This document shows positions 38,562-49,758 of a stretch of DNA of 64,000 bases, in pieces; the first letter of the stretch is position 1, and the number at the start of each line of letters is the position of its first letter. Both the position numbers and the translations under genes were made by a program. The stretch lies in NCBI GenBank assembly GCA_963841885.1, contig CAWJEK010000023.1, positions 22,864 through 86,863 on the forward strand. The letters are read 5' to 3'. Source of the stretch: Bog-756 sp963841885 (GTDB taxonomy: Bacteria > Actinomycetota > Acidimicrobiia > Acidimicrobiales > RAAP-2). The notes beneath the pieces are model-generated. The model saw only the letters and a program-made list of their open reading frames with translations, searched no databases and was not told the origin of the DNA.

Positions 38562-40029
38562 TCAGGAATGGACCCGGCTCCCGAGGGCCGACTCGGCGAA
38601 CGCCGTGACCTCCCCGAGCGTCCCCCGCACCATGACGTAGCGGTCGGGTCGCACCACGCAGGCCTCGGACCCCTCGAGCAGCGGGACCGCCCCGGGCACC
38701 GCCGAGGTGTCGAGCACCGACCCGTGGTCGGCCCACCAGGCGGCCTCGGCCGAGCCGGGGTCGGGAGGGCGGCGGGTGCAGAGCAGGAGCCCGGATCCCA
38801 CCCGGTCGTCGAGGCGGACCCCGCCGATGCGGGGTTGGGCCGACAGCCGACCGCCACCGGGTCCCACCGCCCGTCCCCGGGTGAGCGGAGGGATCACGTC
38901 GGGCGCCATGGTCTCCCCCTGGTAGGCGGCCGCCAGGTCCTCGTCGCGGGCCTTCGCCTCCGCCTCGTCGAGCATGCAGATGAGCCGGCCGAAGCCGACC
39001 GCCGCGTCGATGACCGCCTGGGCATGGGGCTCCCGCTCCCCCTGGTAGGTGTCGAGCAGGGAGTCGTCGGCCTCACCGTGCCGCACGGCGGCCAGCTTCC
39101 AGGCGAGGTTGGCGGCGTCCCGCATCCCGGCGCACATCCCCTGCCCGAGGAAGGGCGGCGTCTGGTGGGCGGCGTCCCCGGCCAGGAACACCCGGCGATC
39201 CCGCCACGTCGCGGCCACCAGTCCGTGGAAGGTGTACACCGCCGACCGCTCGACGGTGGCCAGCGCCGGGTCGATCCACGACGACATCAGGTCGGCGATC
39301 ACGTCGTCGCGCCGGACGTCCTCCTCCGTCTCGCCGGGCAGCAGCATGAACTCGAAGCGGAAGCGCGGCGCCGGCATGGGCACCAGGGTGTGGGGCCGGG
39401 CCGGGTCGCAGACCTGCAGGCAGCGGGTGGGTAGCCCCGGCACGTCGTCGGCCACCAGGAGGTCGACCACCAGCCACGACTCCTCGAAGCCGGTGTCGCG
39501 CAGCGACGTGCCGATGGCGGACCGGGTGGAGGACCGGGCGCCGTCGCAGCCCACGACGTAGCGGGCGCGCAGCTGGCGCGCCGCCGTCCAGCGCCACGTC
39601 GACCCCGTCGGCGTCCTGGTCCAGGGACACCACCTCCGCCCCCAGGCGGACGTCCACACCGGCGTCGAGCACCGTCCGGCGCAGGAGCGCCTCGAACGTC
39701 GGCTGGTGGAAGAAGACCGATGACGGCCAGCCGGTGGGCGCCTCGGCGGGCACCGTGGCCGACAGCAGCGTCCGCCGGTCGGCCGTCAGGAACGAGATGC
39801 CGTCGTTGAGGATCGAACCCGCCAGGACCTCGTCGGCGCAGCCCAGCTCCTGCAGGATGCGGAGGGCCTCGTGGTCGCACTGGACCGCCCGGGGGAGGGG
39901 GAACAGCCCGGTGTCCCGCTCCACCACGGTGACCGACAGCCCCCGGCGGGCGCAGAGGCCGGCCAGGACCGCGCCCGTAGGGCCGAACCCGACGATGAGG
40001 ACGTCGACGGGATCACCGGTCCCGGTCAC
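38562..40029 (-). CDS. FAD-dependent aromatic monooxygenase (MhpA-like), one frame break
   Basis: A class-A flavin hydroxylase of about 488 residues. VDVLIVGFGPTGAVLAGLCA binds FAD, CDGARSSTRSAIG is the DG motif, and VFLAGDAAHQTPPFLGQGMC the GD motif that contacts the FAD ribityl. A C-terminal thioredoxin-like domain ends the protein (SEACVVRPDRYVMVRG), as in 3-(3-hydroxyphenyl)propionate hydroxylase and related enzymes. The frame breaks near 39590. GTG 40029 overlaps the stop of the extradiol dioxygenase gene, so ring hydroxylation and cleavage are co-expressed. The aromatic substrate is unknown. Confidence 0.88.
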
Positions 40030-40961
40030 GACCGCCGACTCTCCCACCCGGCCTGCAGCGTCTCGAGGTCGGCGGGGACGATGAACTCGAGGGGCAGGTT
40101 CGGTCCCCACGAGTTGGCGACGTGCTCGAAGGTGAACTCCGTGCGCCCTTCCGCCTCCCACGCCTCGTCGTCGAGGATCTGGTCGAGGTCCGAGTAGAAC
40201 TCCACGAACGATCCGGACGGGTCCGCCAGGTACCAGTAGAAGTTGGAACCGGCGAAGTGCCGGCCCATCCCCCACACCTGGCGTTCGGGGTCGGCGCGAT
40301 AGAGGGCGGTGGCCGCGTGTCCCACGTGGTCGACGTCGTCGCACTCCCACGAGTAGTGCTGGAGCAGGGGGACCGGCGACTCGACGACGGCCACGTTGTG
40401 GTGGTCGGTCGAACAGCGCAGGAACGTGATGATCCCCTCGACGGAGTCGCTCACCTTGAAGCCGAGTCCTCCCACCAGCAGGGCGACGGTGGCGGCCGGA
40501 TCGGGACTGCCGAGCACCAGGTGGCCGAGCCGGCGGGGCGGCCGGGGGCCCTCGGACACCGCCGGGGCGCGTCGGTCCGCCCGCACCACGGCACCCGGGG
40601 CGTTGGGGACCACCAGCGCCGGGGCCGCCTGGACCGGTGCCGGTCCGGCCGGGCGCACCTCGAACCGCACCCGGCTGGCGGGATCGGTCACGCAGAGCCC
40701 ACCGTCGGTCGTCCGGGCCTCCGTGCCGGCGGCCGCCAGTCGCCCGGCGACGGCCGCCAGATCGGCCTCGTCGTGACAGCCGACGGAGACGGACTCGAGG
40801 CGGCGGAACGGACCCTCGGAGAGCGTCACCGAGCCGCCACCGTCGGATCCGGTGAAGCCGACGGCGGGATCACCGGACAGGCCCATCTCGGTGTAGAAGG
40901 CGGCCAGTCCCGCGGGGTCGGGCACGGCGGCGTGGATGCCGAGCAGTCGGTGGAGGCTCAT
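40026..40961 (-). CDS. Extradiol ring-cleavage dioxygenase (VOC, two-module)
   Basis: A 311-residue type-I extradiol dioxygenase that would open a catechol next to its hydroxyls. The catalytic second module has RRLGHLVLGSPDP (first His), STDHHNVAVVES (second His) and DPSGSFVEFYSDLDQI (Glu ligand), the His-His-Glu iron triad. The first module lacks it, as is normal. ATGA overlap with the upstream FAH gene and GTGA overlap with the downstream monooxygenase place it in the middle of a tight operon. Confidence 0.92.
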   Translation of the reverse strand: MSLHRLLGIHAAVPDPAGLAAFYTEMGLSGDPAVGFTGSDGGGSVTLSEGPFRRLESVSVGCHDEADLAAVAGRLAAAGTEARTTDGGLCVTDPASRVRFEVRPAGPAPVQAAPALVVPNAPGAVVRADRRAPAVSEGPRPPRRLGHLVLGSPDPAATVALLVGGLGFKVSDSVEGIITFLRCSTDHHNVAVVESPVPLLQHYSWECDDVDHVGHAATALYRADPERQVWGMGRHFAGSNFYWYLADPSGSFVEFYSDLDQILDDEAWEAEGRTEFTFEHVANSWGPNLPLEFIVPADLETLQAGWESRRS

Positions 40962-41815
40962 GGCACCAGGGGGCCGGTGCCGGCCACACAGGCGTTGCGG
41001 AGTTCGCCGATACCCTCGGCCCCCGACACCACGACGTCGCCATCAACCAGGAACCGGCCCCGCGCCATGCCCACCCCGTCGGGCGTCCCGGTGAAGATGA
41101 GGTCGCCGGGCTCGAGCGGACAGACCGAGGAGAGGTAGGCGACCAGGGTCGGGATCGAGAAGATGAGGTGGGTCGTCCGGCTCTCCTGCATCCGCTCCCC
41201 CGAGACGTCGCACCACAGACCGATGTCGGAGGGGTCGGCCAGACCGTCCACCGACACGAGGGCGGGACCGAGCGGGGCGAACCCCGGGAAGCTCTTGCCC
41301 AAGGAGAACTGCGGCGGCGACCCGGTCATCTGGACCCCGCGGTCCGAGACGTCCTGGCCGAGTGTGAGGCCGGCGAGCACGTCCCACGCCGACGCCACCG
41401 GGACGTGGTGGCAGGCCCGGCCCACGACGGCCACGATCTCCACCTCCCAGTCGACGAGGTCGCCGGTGAGGGGGATGTCACCGGTGGGGCCGGTGATCGA
41501 ACTGGGGAACTTGGTGAAGGTGAGCGGGGCCGGGGGGAGGTCCATGCCGGACTCGGCGGCGTGGTCCCGGTAGTTGAGCCCGATGCCGAACACCTGCCAC
41601 GGCCGGGGCACCGGGGGGCCGAGCACGGTGTCGGCCACCGATCCGTCGGGTGTCGCCGCGCCGCACCGGGCGGTGAGGTCGTGCAGCTCGTCGTGGCGGG
41701 TGATGGCGGTCATGGGGTCGGCCAGGGCGTCGTCGCCCGACAGCCGGGCCAGGTCGAACCAGGCGCCGTCCACCTCGAGCGCGGCTCTCCCGGAGACGTT
41801 GAGCAGTCGGAACAT
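40958..41815 (-). CDS. Fumarylacetoacetate hydrolase family protein
   Basis: A 285-residue FAH-fold enzyme. FGIGLNYRDHAAESGMDLP, FTKFPSSITGPTGDIPL, DWEVEIVAVVGR and LIFTGTPDGVGMAR follow the family order; the D/E triad that binds the metal is present (GLNYRDHAAE, DWEVE). Such enzymes hydrolyse or decarboxylate the keto-enol acids produced by meta-cleavage, which fits the extradiol dioxygenase just downstream. First gene of the operon; its ribosome site lies in the right arm of the large palindrome at 41821-41848. Confidence 0.93.
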   Translation of the reverse strand: MFRLLNVSGRAALEVDGAWFDLARLSGDDALADPMTAITRHDELHDLTARCGAATPDGSVADTVLGPPVPRPWQVFGIGLNYRDHAAESGMDLPPAPLTFTKFPSSITGPTGDIPLTGDLVDWEVEIVAVVGRACHHVPVASAWDVLAGLTLGQDVSDRGVQMTGSPPQFSLGKSFPGFAPLGPALVSVDGLADPSDIGLWCDVSGERMQESRTTHLIFSIPTLVAYLSSVCPLEPGDLIFTGTPDGVGMARGRFLVDGDVVVSGAEGIGELRNACVAGTGPLVP

Positions 41816-41820
41816 GCACC

Positions 41821-41863
41821 CTCCCTGTTATCGATCGATAACAGGGAGTATTATCGATCGATA
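41821..41863. promoter_or_regulatory. 28-base perfect palindrome plus second copy of its core (TetR operator)
   Basis: Bases 41821-41848 are an exact 28-base palindrome centred on TTATCGATCGATAA. A second copy of the 12-base core TATCGATCGATA lies at 41852-41863, 23 bases centre to centre. The first palindrome covers the ribosome site side of the minus-strand FAH gene; the second ends on the first base of the TetR start codon. This is one of the clearest operators in the window and would let the TetR protein shut down both directions. Confidence 0.85.
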
Positions 41864-42507
41864 TGGCGAGTGCAACCAGCCACCGTCCGTCCGGCCCACG
41901 GGTCCGTCGGTCCTCCGACACGGTCGTGGCCGACCTGCTCGAGGCCGCCGCCGTCGAGTTCGCCGCCCACGGCTTCGCCGGCGCCTCGACCCGGCGCATC
42001 GCCGAGCGGGCCGGTGCCCACCAACCCCAGATCAACTACCACTTCACGTCCAAGGAGCAGCTGTGGCGGGCCACGGTGGACCACCTCTTCTCGCTCCTGG
42101 ACGCCGGGCTGCCCGGGCTCGACGGGTCCGACCCGCTCGAGGAGGCGTTCGCCACCGTGATCGCCGCCTTCATCCGGTTCTCCGCCGACCGCCCCGAGCT
42201 CGACCGCATCATCAACCTGGAGGCCACCGCCCCGTCGGCCCGCCTGGACTGGCTCGTCGCCACCCATCTCGCCCCACGTTTCGCCCTGGTGGGCGCGGCC
42301 TGGGACGAGCTGCGGGCGGCCGGGCGCGGCCGAGACCTCACCTCCGGGGAGGTGTGGGAGCTGATCACCAGCTACGGCGCCATGCACTTCGCCAACGCCC
42401 CGATGCTGGCGCAGCTCGGCATCCACGGCGGCGACGGCCGCACCGAGGCGGACGCCCACGCGGCGCGGCTGCTGGCCGTGCTGCTGCCCGGTCCCGCCCG
42501 GACCTAG
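41863..42507 (+). CDS. TetR/AcrR family transcriptional regulator of the ring-cleavage operon
   Basis: A 214-residue TetR protein: VVADLLEAAAVEFAAHGFAG, STRRIAERAGAHQPQINYHF and SKEQLWRATVDHLF form the HTH domain. The start ATG lies inside the operator repeat (41852-41863) with no room for a ribosome site, so the messenger is probably leaderless or starts within the palindrome. Divergent from the FAH-extradiol dioxygenase-monooxygenase operon, which it very likely represses until an aromatic intermediate binds. Confidence 0.9.
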   Translation: MASATSHRPSGPRVRRSSDTVVADLLEAAAVEFAAHGFAGASTRRIAERAGAHQPQINYHFTSKEQLWRATVDHLFSLLDAGLPGLDGSDPLEEAFATVIAAFIRFSADRPELDRIINLEATAPSARLDWLVATHLAPRFALVGAAWDELRAAGRGRDLTSGEVWELITSYGAMHFANAPMLAQLGIHGGDGRTEADAHAARLLAVLLPGPART

Positions 42508-42562
42508 CCTCCCCCGCCACCGGCCGTCGGCGTCCCGTCCGGGCGGCGGTACCGTGGGACCG

Positions 42563-44290
<1,728 letters not shown>

Positions 44291-44354
44291 TCCGGGCGGC
44301 CGGTCGGCGCCCGGCCGGGTCGGGGGACCGGCCGGGAGGGGAGGATCCCCGGCG

Positions 44355-46069
44355 TCAGTCGCCGAACAGCTCGGCCAGGACGCGCCGGAGCACGCCCCCG
44401 GGGTCGGCGGGCACCCCGGCCACGCGCCAGGCCACATGCTGGTCGGGCCGCACCAGGACGGCCCCGTCGGGACCGGTCCCGGACACCGCCTCCCACGCGC
44501 CGGTGGGATCGGTCGGGCCGGTGCCGAACCGCGCCACGGCGAGGGGGACCGGGCCGCCGCCCAGTCCGCCGGCCGCCGCCGCCCAGTCCGCCGAGGACGT
44601 CACCAGGAGCATCGAGTCGGGCGGGACGAGGTCGAGGGTCGAGAGGCGCTCACCGTCCCGCTCCACCCAGGCGTGGGGGAGCCGTCCGCCGGGCCGGGTC
44701 GACGGGGCGTACTCCCGCACCGGGTTGGCGACGTTGGTGGGCGGGGTCCCGTCGTCCAGGACGGGACCCGAACCGGGCGCGTAGGTGAAGCCGAGCTGCA
44801 GACCGAGCATGTCGAAGTGCTCGACCTGGGCCTCGGCGGCGGCGGCGATGGCGGCCCGGCCCTCCACCGTGGCGACGGCGGCGTCGAAGGCGGCCGACGC
44901 CTCGCCCGGCGGGGAGGTGGCGCCGCAGGCCACGAAGACCTCGATCATGGCGAGGGCGTTCTCCAGGCTCTTGTCCGCGTTGGTGCGGGCCACCGGACGT
45001 CGCTCGGCGCCGTAGGTGTCGAGCAGGGCGGGGGGCGCCCACCCGTGCTCGACGGCGCCCAGCTTCCACACCAGGTTGTGGGCGTCGGCCACACCGGTGT
45101 TGAGCCCGAGACCCCCGGTCGGCGGGAAGCGGTGGGCGGCGTCCCCGACCAGGAAGACGCGGCCGGCGCGGTACCGCTCGGCCAGCTGGCAGGACATCCG
45201 CCAGGGCCGGACGTGTTCGACCACCAGGTCGAGGTCGTCCACGCCGGCCGCCGCCCGGAACAGCTCGGCGCACCGTCGCGGCGTGTAGTCCCCGATCGAC
45301 TCGACGGCCGGGTCCCAGTCGTGCATGAACACCCACGTCGAGCCCAGGTCGTGGGCCACGAACACGCCGGGGGCGGCCGGGTCCATGGTCCAGTAGAGGG
45401 TGGCCGGCCGCTCCCCACCAGGCCGCGCAGGTCCGCGGTGGCGTGGACCATCACGAAGTTCTGGAGCACCTCCGGGCCGTCCAGGGCGATCCCGAGCGAC
45501 CGGCGGATGCGGCTGCCGGCGCCGTCGGCGGCCACGACGTAGCGCGACCCCACCACCGCGGTGGCGCCGGTCGCCGGGTCGCGCAGCGTGCTGGTGACGC
45601 CGTCGGGCCCCTCCGTCGACCCGGTCCACTCGACTCCCCCGACCAGCGTGTCCACCTCGTCCCGCAGGATCGACTCGAGCCGGGGCTGGGACAGGTTGCG
45701 CAGGGGCGTCGGGGTCACGCCGTCGAGCTCCTCCAGACGGTCCTGGCGCTCGAAGGGCACCCGGCCCAGCTCGTCACCGGCCAGCGTGGTCACCCAGCGG
45801 ACCCAGGCCCCCTCGTCGGCCGGCACGCAGGCGTCCAGGACCCGGTCCATGTCGACGCCCGCCGACCGCAGGATCTCGAACGTGCGGGCGCTCACCACGT
45901 GGGCGGCGGGGGCGGCCTGGACCTCCCGGCGGCGCTCCACCACCCGGTGGTCGATCCCCTGTCGGGTGAGCAGCCGGGACGTCACCAGTCCGACCGGTCC
46001 CCCACCCACCACCAGGACGGTGGTCGAGTCGGGGAGCCCGTCGAGACCGCCGGCCGCCGGCGGCCCCAT
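44355..46069 (-). CDS. FAD-dependent aromatic monooxygenase, one frame break
   Basis: A class-A flavin hydroxylase of about 570 residues. TTVLVVGGGPVGLVTSRLLT is the FAD fold, YVVAADGAGSRIRRSLGIAL the DG motif, and VFLVGDAAHRFPPTGGLGLN the GD motif. A C-terminal thioredoxin-like domain (LVRPDQHVAWRVAG) follows. The frame breaks near 45410. The ATG at 46069 abuts the stop of the SDR gene upstream. It is the last gene of the second ring-cleavage module, parallel to the enzyme at 38562. Confidence 0.88.
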
Positions 46070-46848
46070 CAGACGAGGCCTCCGTAGGCGCCCCCGTCGA
46101 GGTGCAGGTTCTGGCCGGTCACGTACCCGGACCCCGCCCCGCACAGGAAGGCGCACGCCGCCCCGACCTCCTCGGGACGCCCCAGCCGGCCGGCGGGGAT
46201 GGTGGCGGCGATCTCGGCGTAGGCCTCCTCCAGGGTGATCCCCCGGGCGGCCACCGCGAACCCGGCCATCTGGCGCTGCCGGTCGGTGTCGATGCGCTCG
46301 GGGAGGAGGTTGTTGACCGTCACGTTGTCGCCCACCACGTCACGGGCCACCGCCTTCATCACCCCGGTCAGACCGGCCCGGGCCCCGACCGAGGGCGTCA
46401 TCAGCGCGTGCGGCGACGTCACCATGGCGCTGGTGATGTTGACGATCCGGCCGAACCCCCGCGTCCGCATGCCGGGCAGCACGCCCTGGACCAGTTCGAC
46501 GGCGGACAGCATGTTGGCCTGGAGGGCGGCCGACCAGGCTCCGGCGGTCACGTCGGCGAAGGCCGCGGGCGGCGGACCGGCGTTGTTGGTGACCAGGATG
46601 TCGGGGTTGGGACAGGCGGCCAGCAGGGCCCTCCGACCGGCGGGATCGTCCAGGTCGGCGGCCACGCCGCGGGCCTCCACCCCGTAGCGGGTGGCCAGGT
46701 CCTCGGCGGTGGCCGTGGCCGTGTCGGCGTGCCGGCCGTTGACCACCACGACCACCCCCTCGGCGGCCAGCGCCTCGGCGCAGGCCCGCCCGAGGCCCCG
46801 GGTGGACGCGCACACGAGGGCGGTCCGGCCGCGGATTCCGAGGTCCAC
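46069..46848 (-). CDS. Short-chain dehydrogenase/reductase with altered catalytic residues
   Basis: A 259-residue SDR from GTG 46848. The cofactor motif reads ALVCASTRGLGRACAEAL, VTNNAGPPPAAF is the NNAG region and VNITSAMVTSPHALM the Ser region. The YxxxK position reads SVGARAGLTG: neither Tyr nor Lys is present, as in the SDR subgroup with a NGARAGLTG-type motif. It may be an isomerase, dehydratase or carrier-type SDR rather than a classical oxidoreductase. It lies between the extradiol dioxygenase and the monooxygenase of the same operon. Confidence 0.85.
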   Translation of the reverse strand: MDLGIRGRTALVCASTRGLGRACAEALAAEGVVVVVNGRHADTATATAEDLATRYGVEARGVAADLDDPAGRRALLAACPNPDILVTNNAGPPPAAFADVTAGAWSAALQANMLSAVELVQGVLPGMRTRGFGRIVNITSAMVTSPHALMTPSVGARAGLTGVMKAVARDVVGDNVTVNNLLPERIDTDRQRQMAGFAVAARGITLEEAYAEIAATIPAGRLGRPEEVGAACAFLCGAGSGYVTGQNLHLDGGAYGGLV

Positions 46849-46849
46849 G

Positions 46850-47788
46850 TCAGCGGCCCGCCGCGGCCCGGGCGCGCGCCAGGTCGTCGATGTCGGCCGG
46901 GAGGAAGAAGTCCGGCTCGGACGGGCCCGGCTCCCAGGCGGCGATGGTGAAGGGGTCCCAGTCGTCCCGCCGCTGGTCGGTGTCCCAGGCGTCGTCGTCG
47001 GTGATCTGGTCCATGTCGGCGAAGAGCTCGAACATGCCGCCCGCCGGGTCGAGCAGATACCAGAACAGGTTCGCCCCGAGCACGTGGCGTCCGGGCCCGT
47101 AGACCGTGGCGTCGGGGCGCTCGGCGACCACCCCGCTGCCGGCCAGCCCGATGGCGTCGAAGTCGTCCATCTCCATCGCATAGTGGTTCATGCAGGGCAC
47201 CGGGGCGGGCATCACCAACAGATTGTGGTGGTCGGTCGAGCACCGGAGGAAGCACCCGATGCCTCCGTCGATCACGTCGGACACCTTGAACCCCAGTCCG
47301 TCGCGGTAGAAGGCGACGGTGGCGGCCACGTCGGGGGACCCGAACACCACGTGGCCCACCCGCCGCGGGGCCGGTGCCGGGTCCACGGCCGCCTCGGAGC
47401 GCCGGTTGGCCCGGTCGAGCCGGCCCGGGCCGTTGACCCGACGGGTCGGCGGTGGGGTCAACGCCGGTGGGGCCCCGACCCCGACGACCACGTCGTGGTC
47501 GGCGAGCGGGTCCGAGCAGCGCAGCACGCCGTCACGGGTCGACGAGTCCACCCCGAGTCGCTCCAGTCGGGCGGCGATCCCGACCAGGTCGGACTCGGCC
47601 GTGCAGGCCAGCCGCAACTCGGACACGTGCCGGTAGGGCCCCTCGGCGATCCGCAGCTGCGAGGGACGGTCCCCGGTCCCGAGCGTCGACGGGTCCGTGC
47701 GGACCATGCCCAACCGCTCCCAGAACGCGGTCAGACCGTCGGGGTCCGGCACCGACAGCTCCAGGTCCACCAGGTCGCACAGGGGCAT
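46850..47788 (-). CDS. Extradiol ring-cleavage dioxygenase (VOC, two-module)
   Basis: A 312-residue paralogue of the dioxygenase at 40026, with the same layout: non-catalytic first module, then RRVGHVVFGSPDV (His), STDHHNLLVMPAP (His) and DPAGGMFELFADMDQI (Glu) for the iron site. The long C-terminal tail with Asp-rich segments and DFFLPADIDDL also matches its paralogue (EFIVPADLETL). ATG 47788 follows AGGAGG. First gene of the operon; promoter at 47811-47839. Confidence 0.92.
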   Translation of the reverse strand: MPLCDLVDLELSVPDPDGLTAFWERLGMVRTDPSTLGTGDRPSQLRIAEGPYRHVSELRLACTAESDLVGIAARLERLGVDSSTRDGVLRCSDPLADHDVVVGVGAPPALTPPPTRRVNGPGRLDRANRRSEAAVDPAPAPRRVGHVVFGSPDVAATVAFYRDGLGFKVSDVIDGGIGCFLRCSTDHHNLLVMPAPVPCMNHYAMEMDDFDAIGLAGSGVVAERPDATVYGPGRHVLGANLFWYLLDPAGGMFELFADMDQITDDDAWDTDQRRDDWDPFTIAAWEPGPSEPDFFLPADIDDLARARAAAGR

Positions 47789-47810
47789 CGCCCACCTCCT
47801 CGTCGGGTGG

Positions 47811-47846
47811 ACGGTATTCTTTTTATAGTCGTCTGTCAATCAACAG
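47811..47846 (-). promoter_or_regulatory. Promoter of the second ring-cleavage operon with overlapping inverted repeat
   Basis: On the minus strand a consensus -35 TTGACA (47839-47834) is followed after 17 bases by TACCGT (47816-47811), a good -10. The inverted repeat CTGT-N6-ACAG (47833-47846) covers the -35 box and is a candidate operator for the TetR gene at 47917. The spacer is AT-rich (CTATAAAAAG). Confidence 0.6.
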
Positions 47847-47916
47847 ATCCGGGGATTGAACGTGTGTACAGTGTCAGCCGGCGGCGAACTCATCTAACCC
47901 GGCGGATGGGAGCGGA

Positions 47917-48582
47917 ATGGCGACGGTGACGGAGGGGCAGCCCGGGAAGCCGGCCGAGACGCGGGGACGTCCCCGGATCCGCCAGGACGACGAGATCCTC
48001 GACGCCGCGCTGCGGGCGTTCGCCGCCCAGGGGTTCGACGGCATGTCGCTGCGTTCCCTCAACGCCGACCTCGGGCTCAGCCACGGCACCATCAGCCAGC
48101 GCTTCGGCACCAAGGAGCGACTCTTCTACGCGGCGGTCGACCACGGTTTCGACTCCTTCTTCGGCGACATCGACCGGTGCCGCACCGAGGCCCTCGGGCC
48201 ACCCGAGGGCCGGGACGACCTCGACGACCTCCGGGTCACCATCCGCGCCTTCCTCGGCGCCGCCCTCCAACGCCCCGAGCTGGGCCGCTTGATGAACCAG
48301 GAGGGCCTCACCTGGACGCCCCGGCTGGAGTACATCGTCGAGCACGTGATGATTCCGGTGTTCGAGGCCTTCGGCGGCTCGCTGATCCGGCTGCAGGAGG
48401 CCGGGCGGATCCGACCGGTCACCGCCCGGGCCCTCTTCTTCCTGGTGGCCCACGGTGCCGAGGCGCCGTACACGCTGACCGCCCTGTCCCAGGCGTTCGA
48501 CGTCCTGGACGGGCCGCTCGATCCGGGACGGCACGCCGACGACACCACCGACCTGATCATGCGGGGCCTCACGCTCGACTGA
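47917..48582 (+). CDS. TetR/AcrR family transcriptional regulator
   Basis: A 221-residue TetR protein: ETRGRPRIRQDDEILDAALR leads into AFAAQGFDGMSLRSLNADLG and LSHGTISQRFGTKERLFYAA, the HTH domain. It is divergent from the second extradiol dioxygenase operon and upstream of an SDR gene in its own direction. I infer that it controls the operon through the repeat at 47833-47846. Confidence 0.88.
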   Translation: MATVTEGQPGKPAETRGRPRIRQDDEILDAALRAFAAQGFDGMSLRSLNADLGLSHGTISQRFGTKERLFYAAVDHGFDSFFGDIDRCRTEALGPPEGRDDLDDLRVTIRAFLGAALQRPELGRLMNQEGLTWTPRLEYIVEHVMIPVFEAFGGSLIRLQEAGRIRPVTARALFFLVAHGAEAPYTLTALSQAFDVLDGPLDPGRHADDTTDLIMRGLTLD

Positions 48583-48674
48583 CGGGAGCCGGTCGACCGG
48601 CCGGCGGGGCCGGCAGGGTCCGCCGTCCCCGGTCCTAGAGTGCGGTGACCGCCGCGACCGAGGAGCCACCACCG

Positions 48675-49421
48675 ATGTCCAAGACCGTCATGATCACCGG
48701 GGCCGGATCGGGCTTCGGCCGGGGCGCGGCGCTGGCCCTCGCCGACCGGGGCCACACCGTCATCGCCACCACCGAGTCCGAGGAGCAGGCGACGGCCCTG
48801 GCGGCCGAGGCCCCGGGCCTGACGGTCGAGAAGCTCGACATCACCACCGACGACGTGGCCAGGGCCGCGGCGTGGGACATCGACGTGCTGATCGACAACG
48901 CCGGGGCCGGCCAGACCGGGCCCCTGGCCGATGTGCCGCTCGACCGGGTACGCCGGCTGTTCGAGGTCAACGTGTTCGGGACCCTGGCCGTCACCCAGGC
49001 CGTCCTGCCCCGGATGGTGGCGAGGGGCTCGGGTCGGATCATCATCATGTCGTCGATTTCCGGGGTGCTGTCCGCCCCGGCGTTCGGGCCCTACTCGATG
49101 ACCAAGCACGCGCTCGAGGCCATGGGCAAGGCCATGCGGGCGGAGCTGGCCGGCCAGGGGGTGGACGTCTGCCTCATCAACCCCGGCCCCTACCTGACCG
49201 GTTTCAACGACCGGATGGCCGACTCGATGTGGGAGTGGTTCGGCTCCGACGCCGTCAACGCCGGGTCGACGCCCCTGTTCGAGATGATGCGGGACTTCGT
49301 GAAGAACGACCAGAGGGACCCCGTCGAGGTCGTCGACAAGCTGGTCGAGCTGGTCGAGGCCGACGCCACCGAGGAGAACAACTTCGTTCCGCCGGAGTTG
49401 GCCGCGTTCACCCGGGGTTGA
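48675..49421 (+). CDS. Classical short-chain dehydrogenase/reductase
   Basis: A 248-residue SDR with all classical residues: VMITGAGSGFGRGAALALAD (cofactor), LIDNAGAG, IIMSSISGVLS (Ser) and PYSMTKHALEAM (Tyr-x3-Lys). The N-terminal Arg/Asp pattern does not settle NAD against NADP. It reads in the same direction as the TetR gene 92 bases upstream. Probably an alcohol or ketone oxidoreductase linked to the adjacent catabolic genes. Confidence 0.9.
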   Translation: MSKTVMITGAGSGFGRGAALALADRGHTVIATTESEEQATALAAEAPGLTVEKLDITTDDVARAAAWDIDVLIDNAGAGQTGPLADVPLDRVRRLFEVNVFGTLAVTQAVLPRMVARGSGRIIIMSSISGVLSAPAFGPYSMTKHALEAMGKAMRAELAGQGVDVCLINPGPYLTGFNDRMADSMWEWFGSDAVNAGSTPLFEMMRDFVKNDQRDPVEVVDKLVELVEADATEENNFVPPELAAFTRG

Positions 49422-49758
49422 GCCCCGGATCGACGCGATCGGGCGAGGATCCGGCTGGTCAGGAGGGAATCGAGCGGGACCACCGGAAACGTTTACCCTG
49501 GTCAGGGGCGAATTACTGGATTTCTAGAATAATTCTGGAAATTCGCTCAAGTTCGGGGCGGAACCTGCCGATACGGCGGGTGAGGAGCAGCTACCCGGAG
49601 GTCGGACCCGTCCCGGCCCCGGCGGACACGGTCACCCTGCTCCATCCGTCGCCCTCCTCCACCCCACGATTCCGGCGACGATTCCGGCAGATCCGGAAGA
49701 ATTCCCGGAATTTCCCGAATTTCCCCTCAAGTCCGGGTCCGGGTGTGCCGATAAGCCG
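49422..49758. other. Convergent intergenic region with AT-rich inverted repeat
   Basis: A 337-base convergent gap without a credible gene. It contains an unusually AT-rich patch with outer arms GCGAATT (49508-49514) and AATTCGC (49540-49546) and inner palindromes TTCTAGAA and TTCTGGAA, giving alternating TTC/GAA triplets. A related element with GGAATTTCCCGAATTTCCCC lies at about 49702-49724. Both are followed by CTCAAGT-C-GGG-type sequence. They could be a bidirectional terminator or a protein-binding array. Confidence 0.5.
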
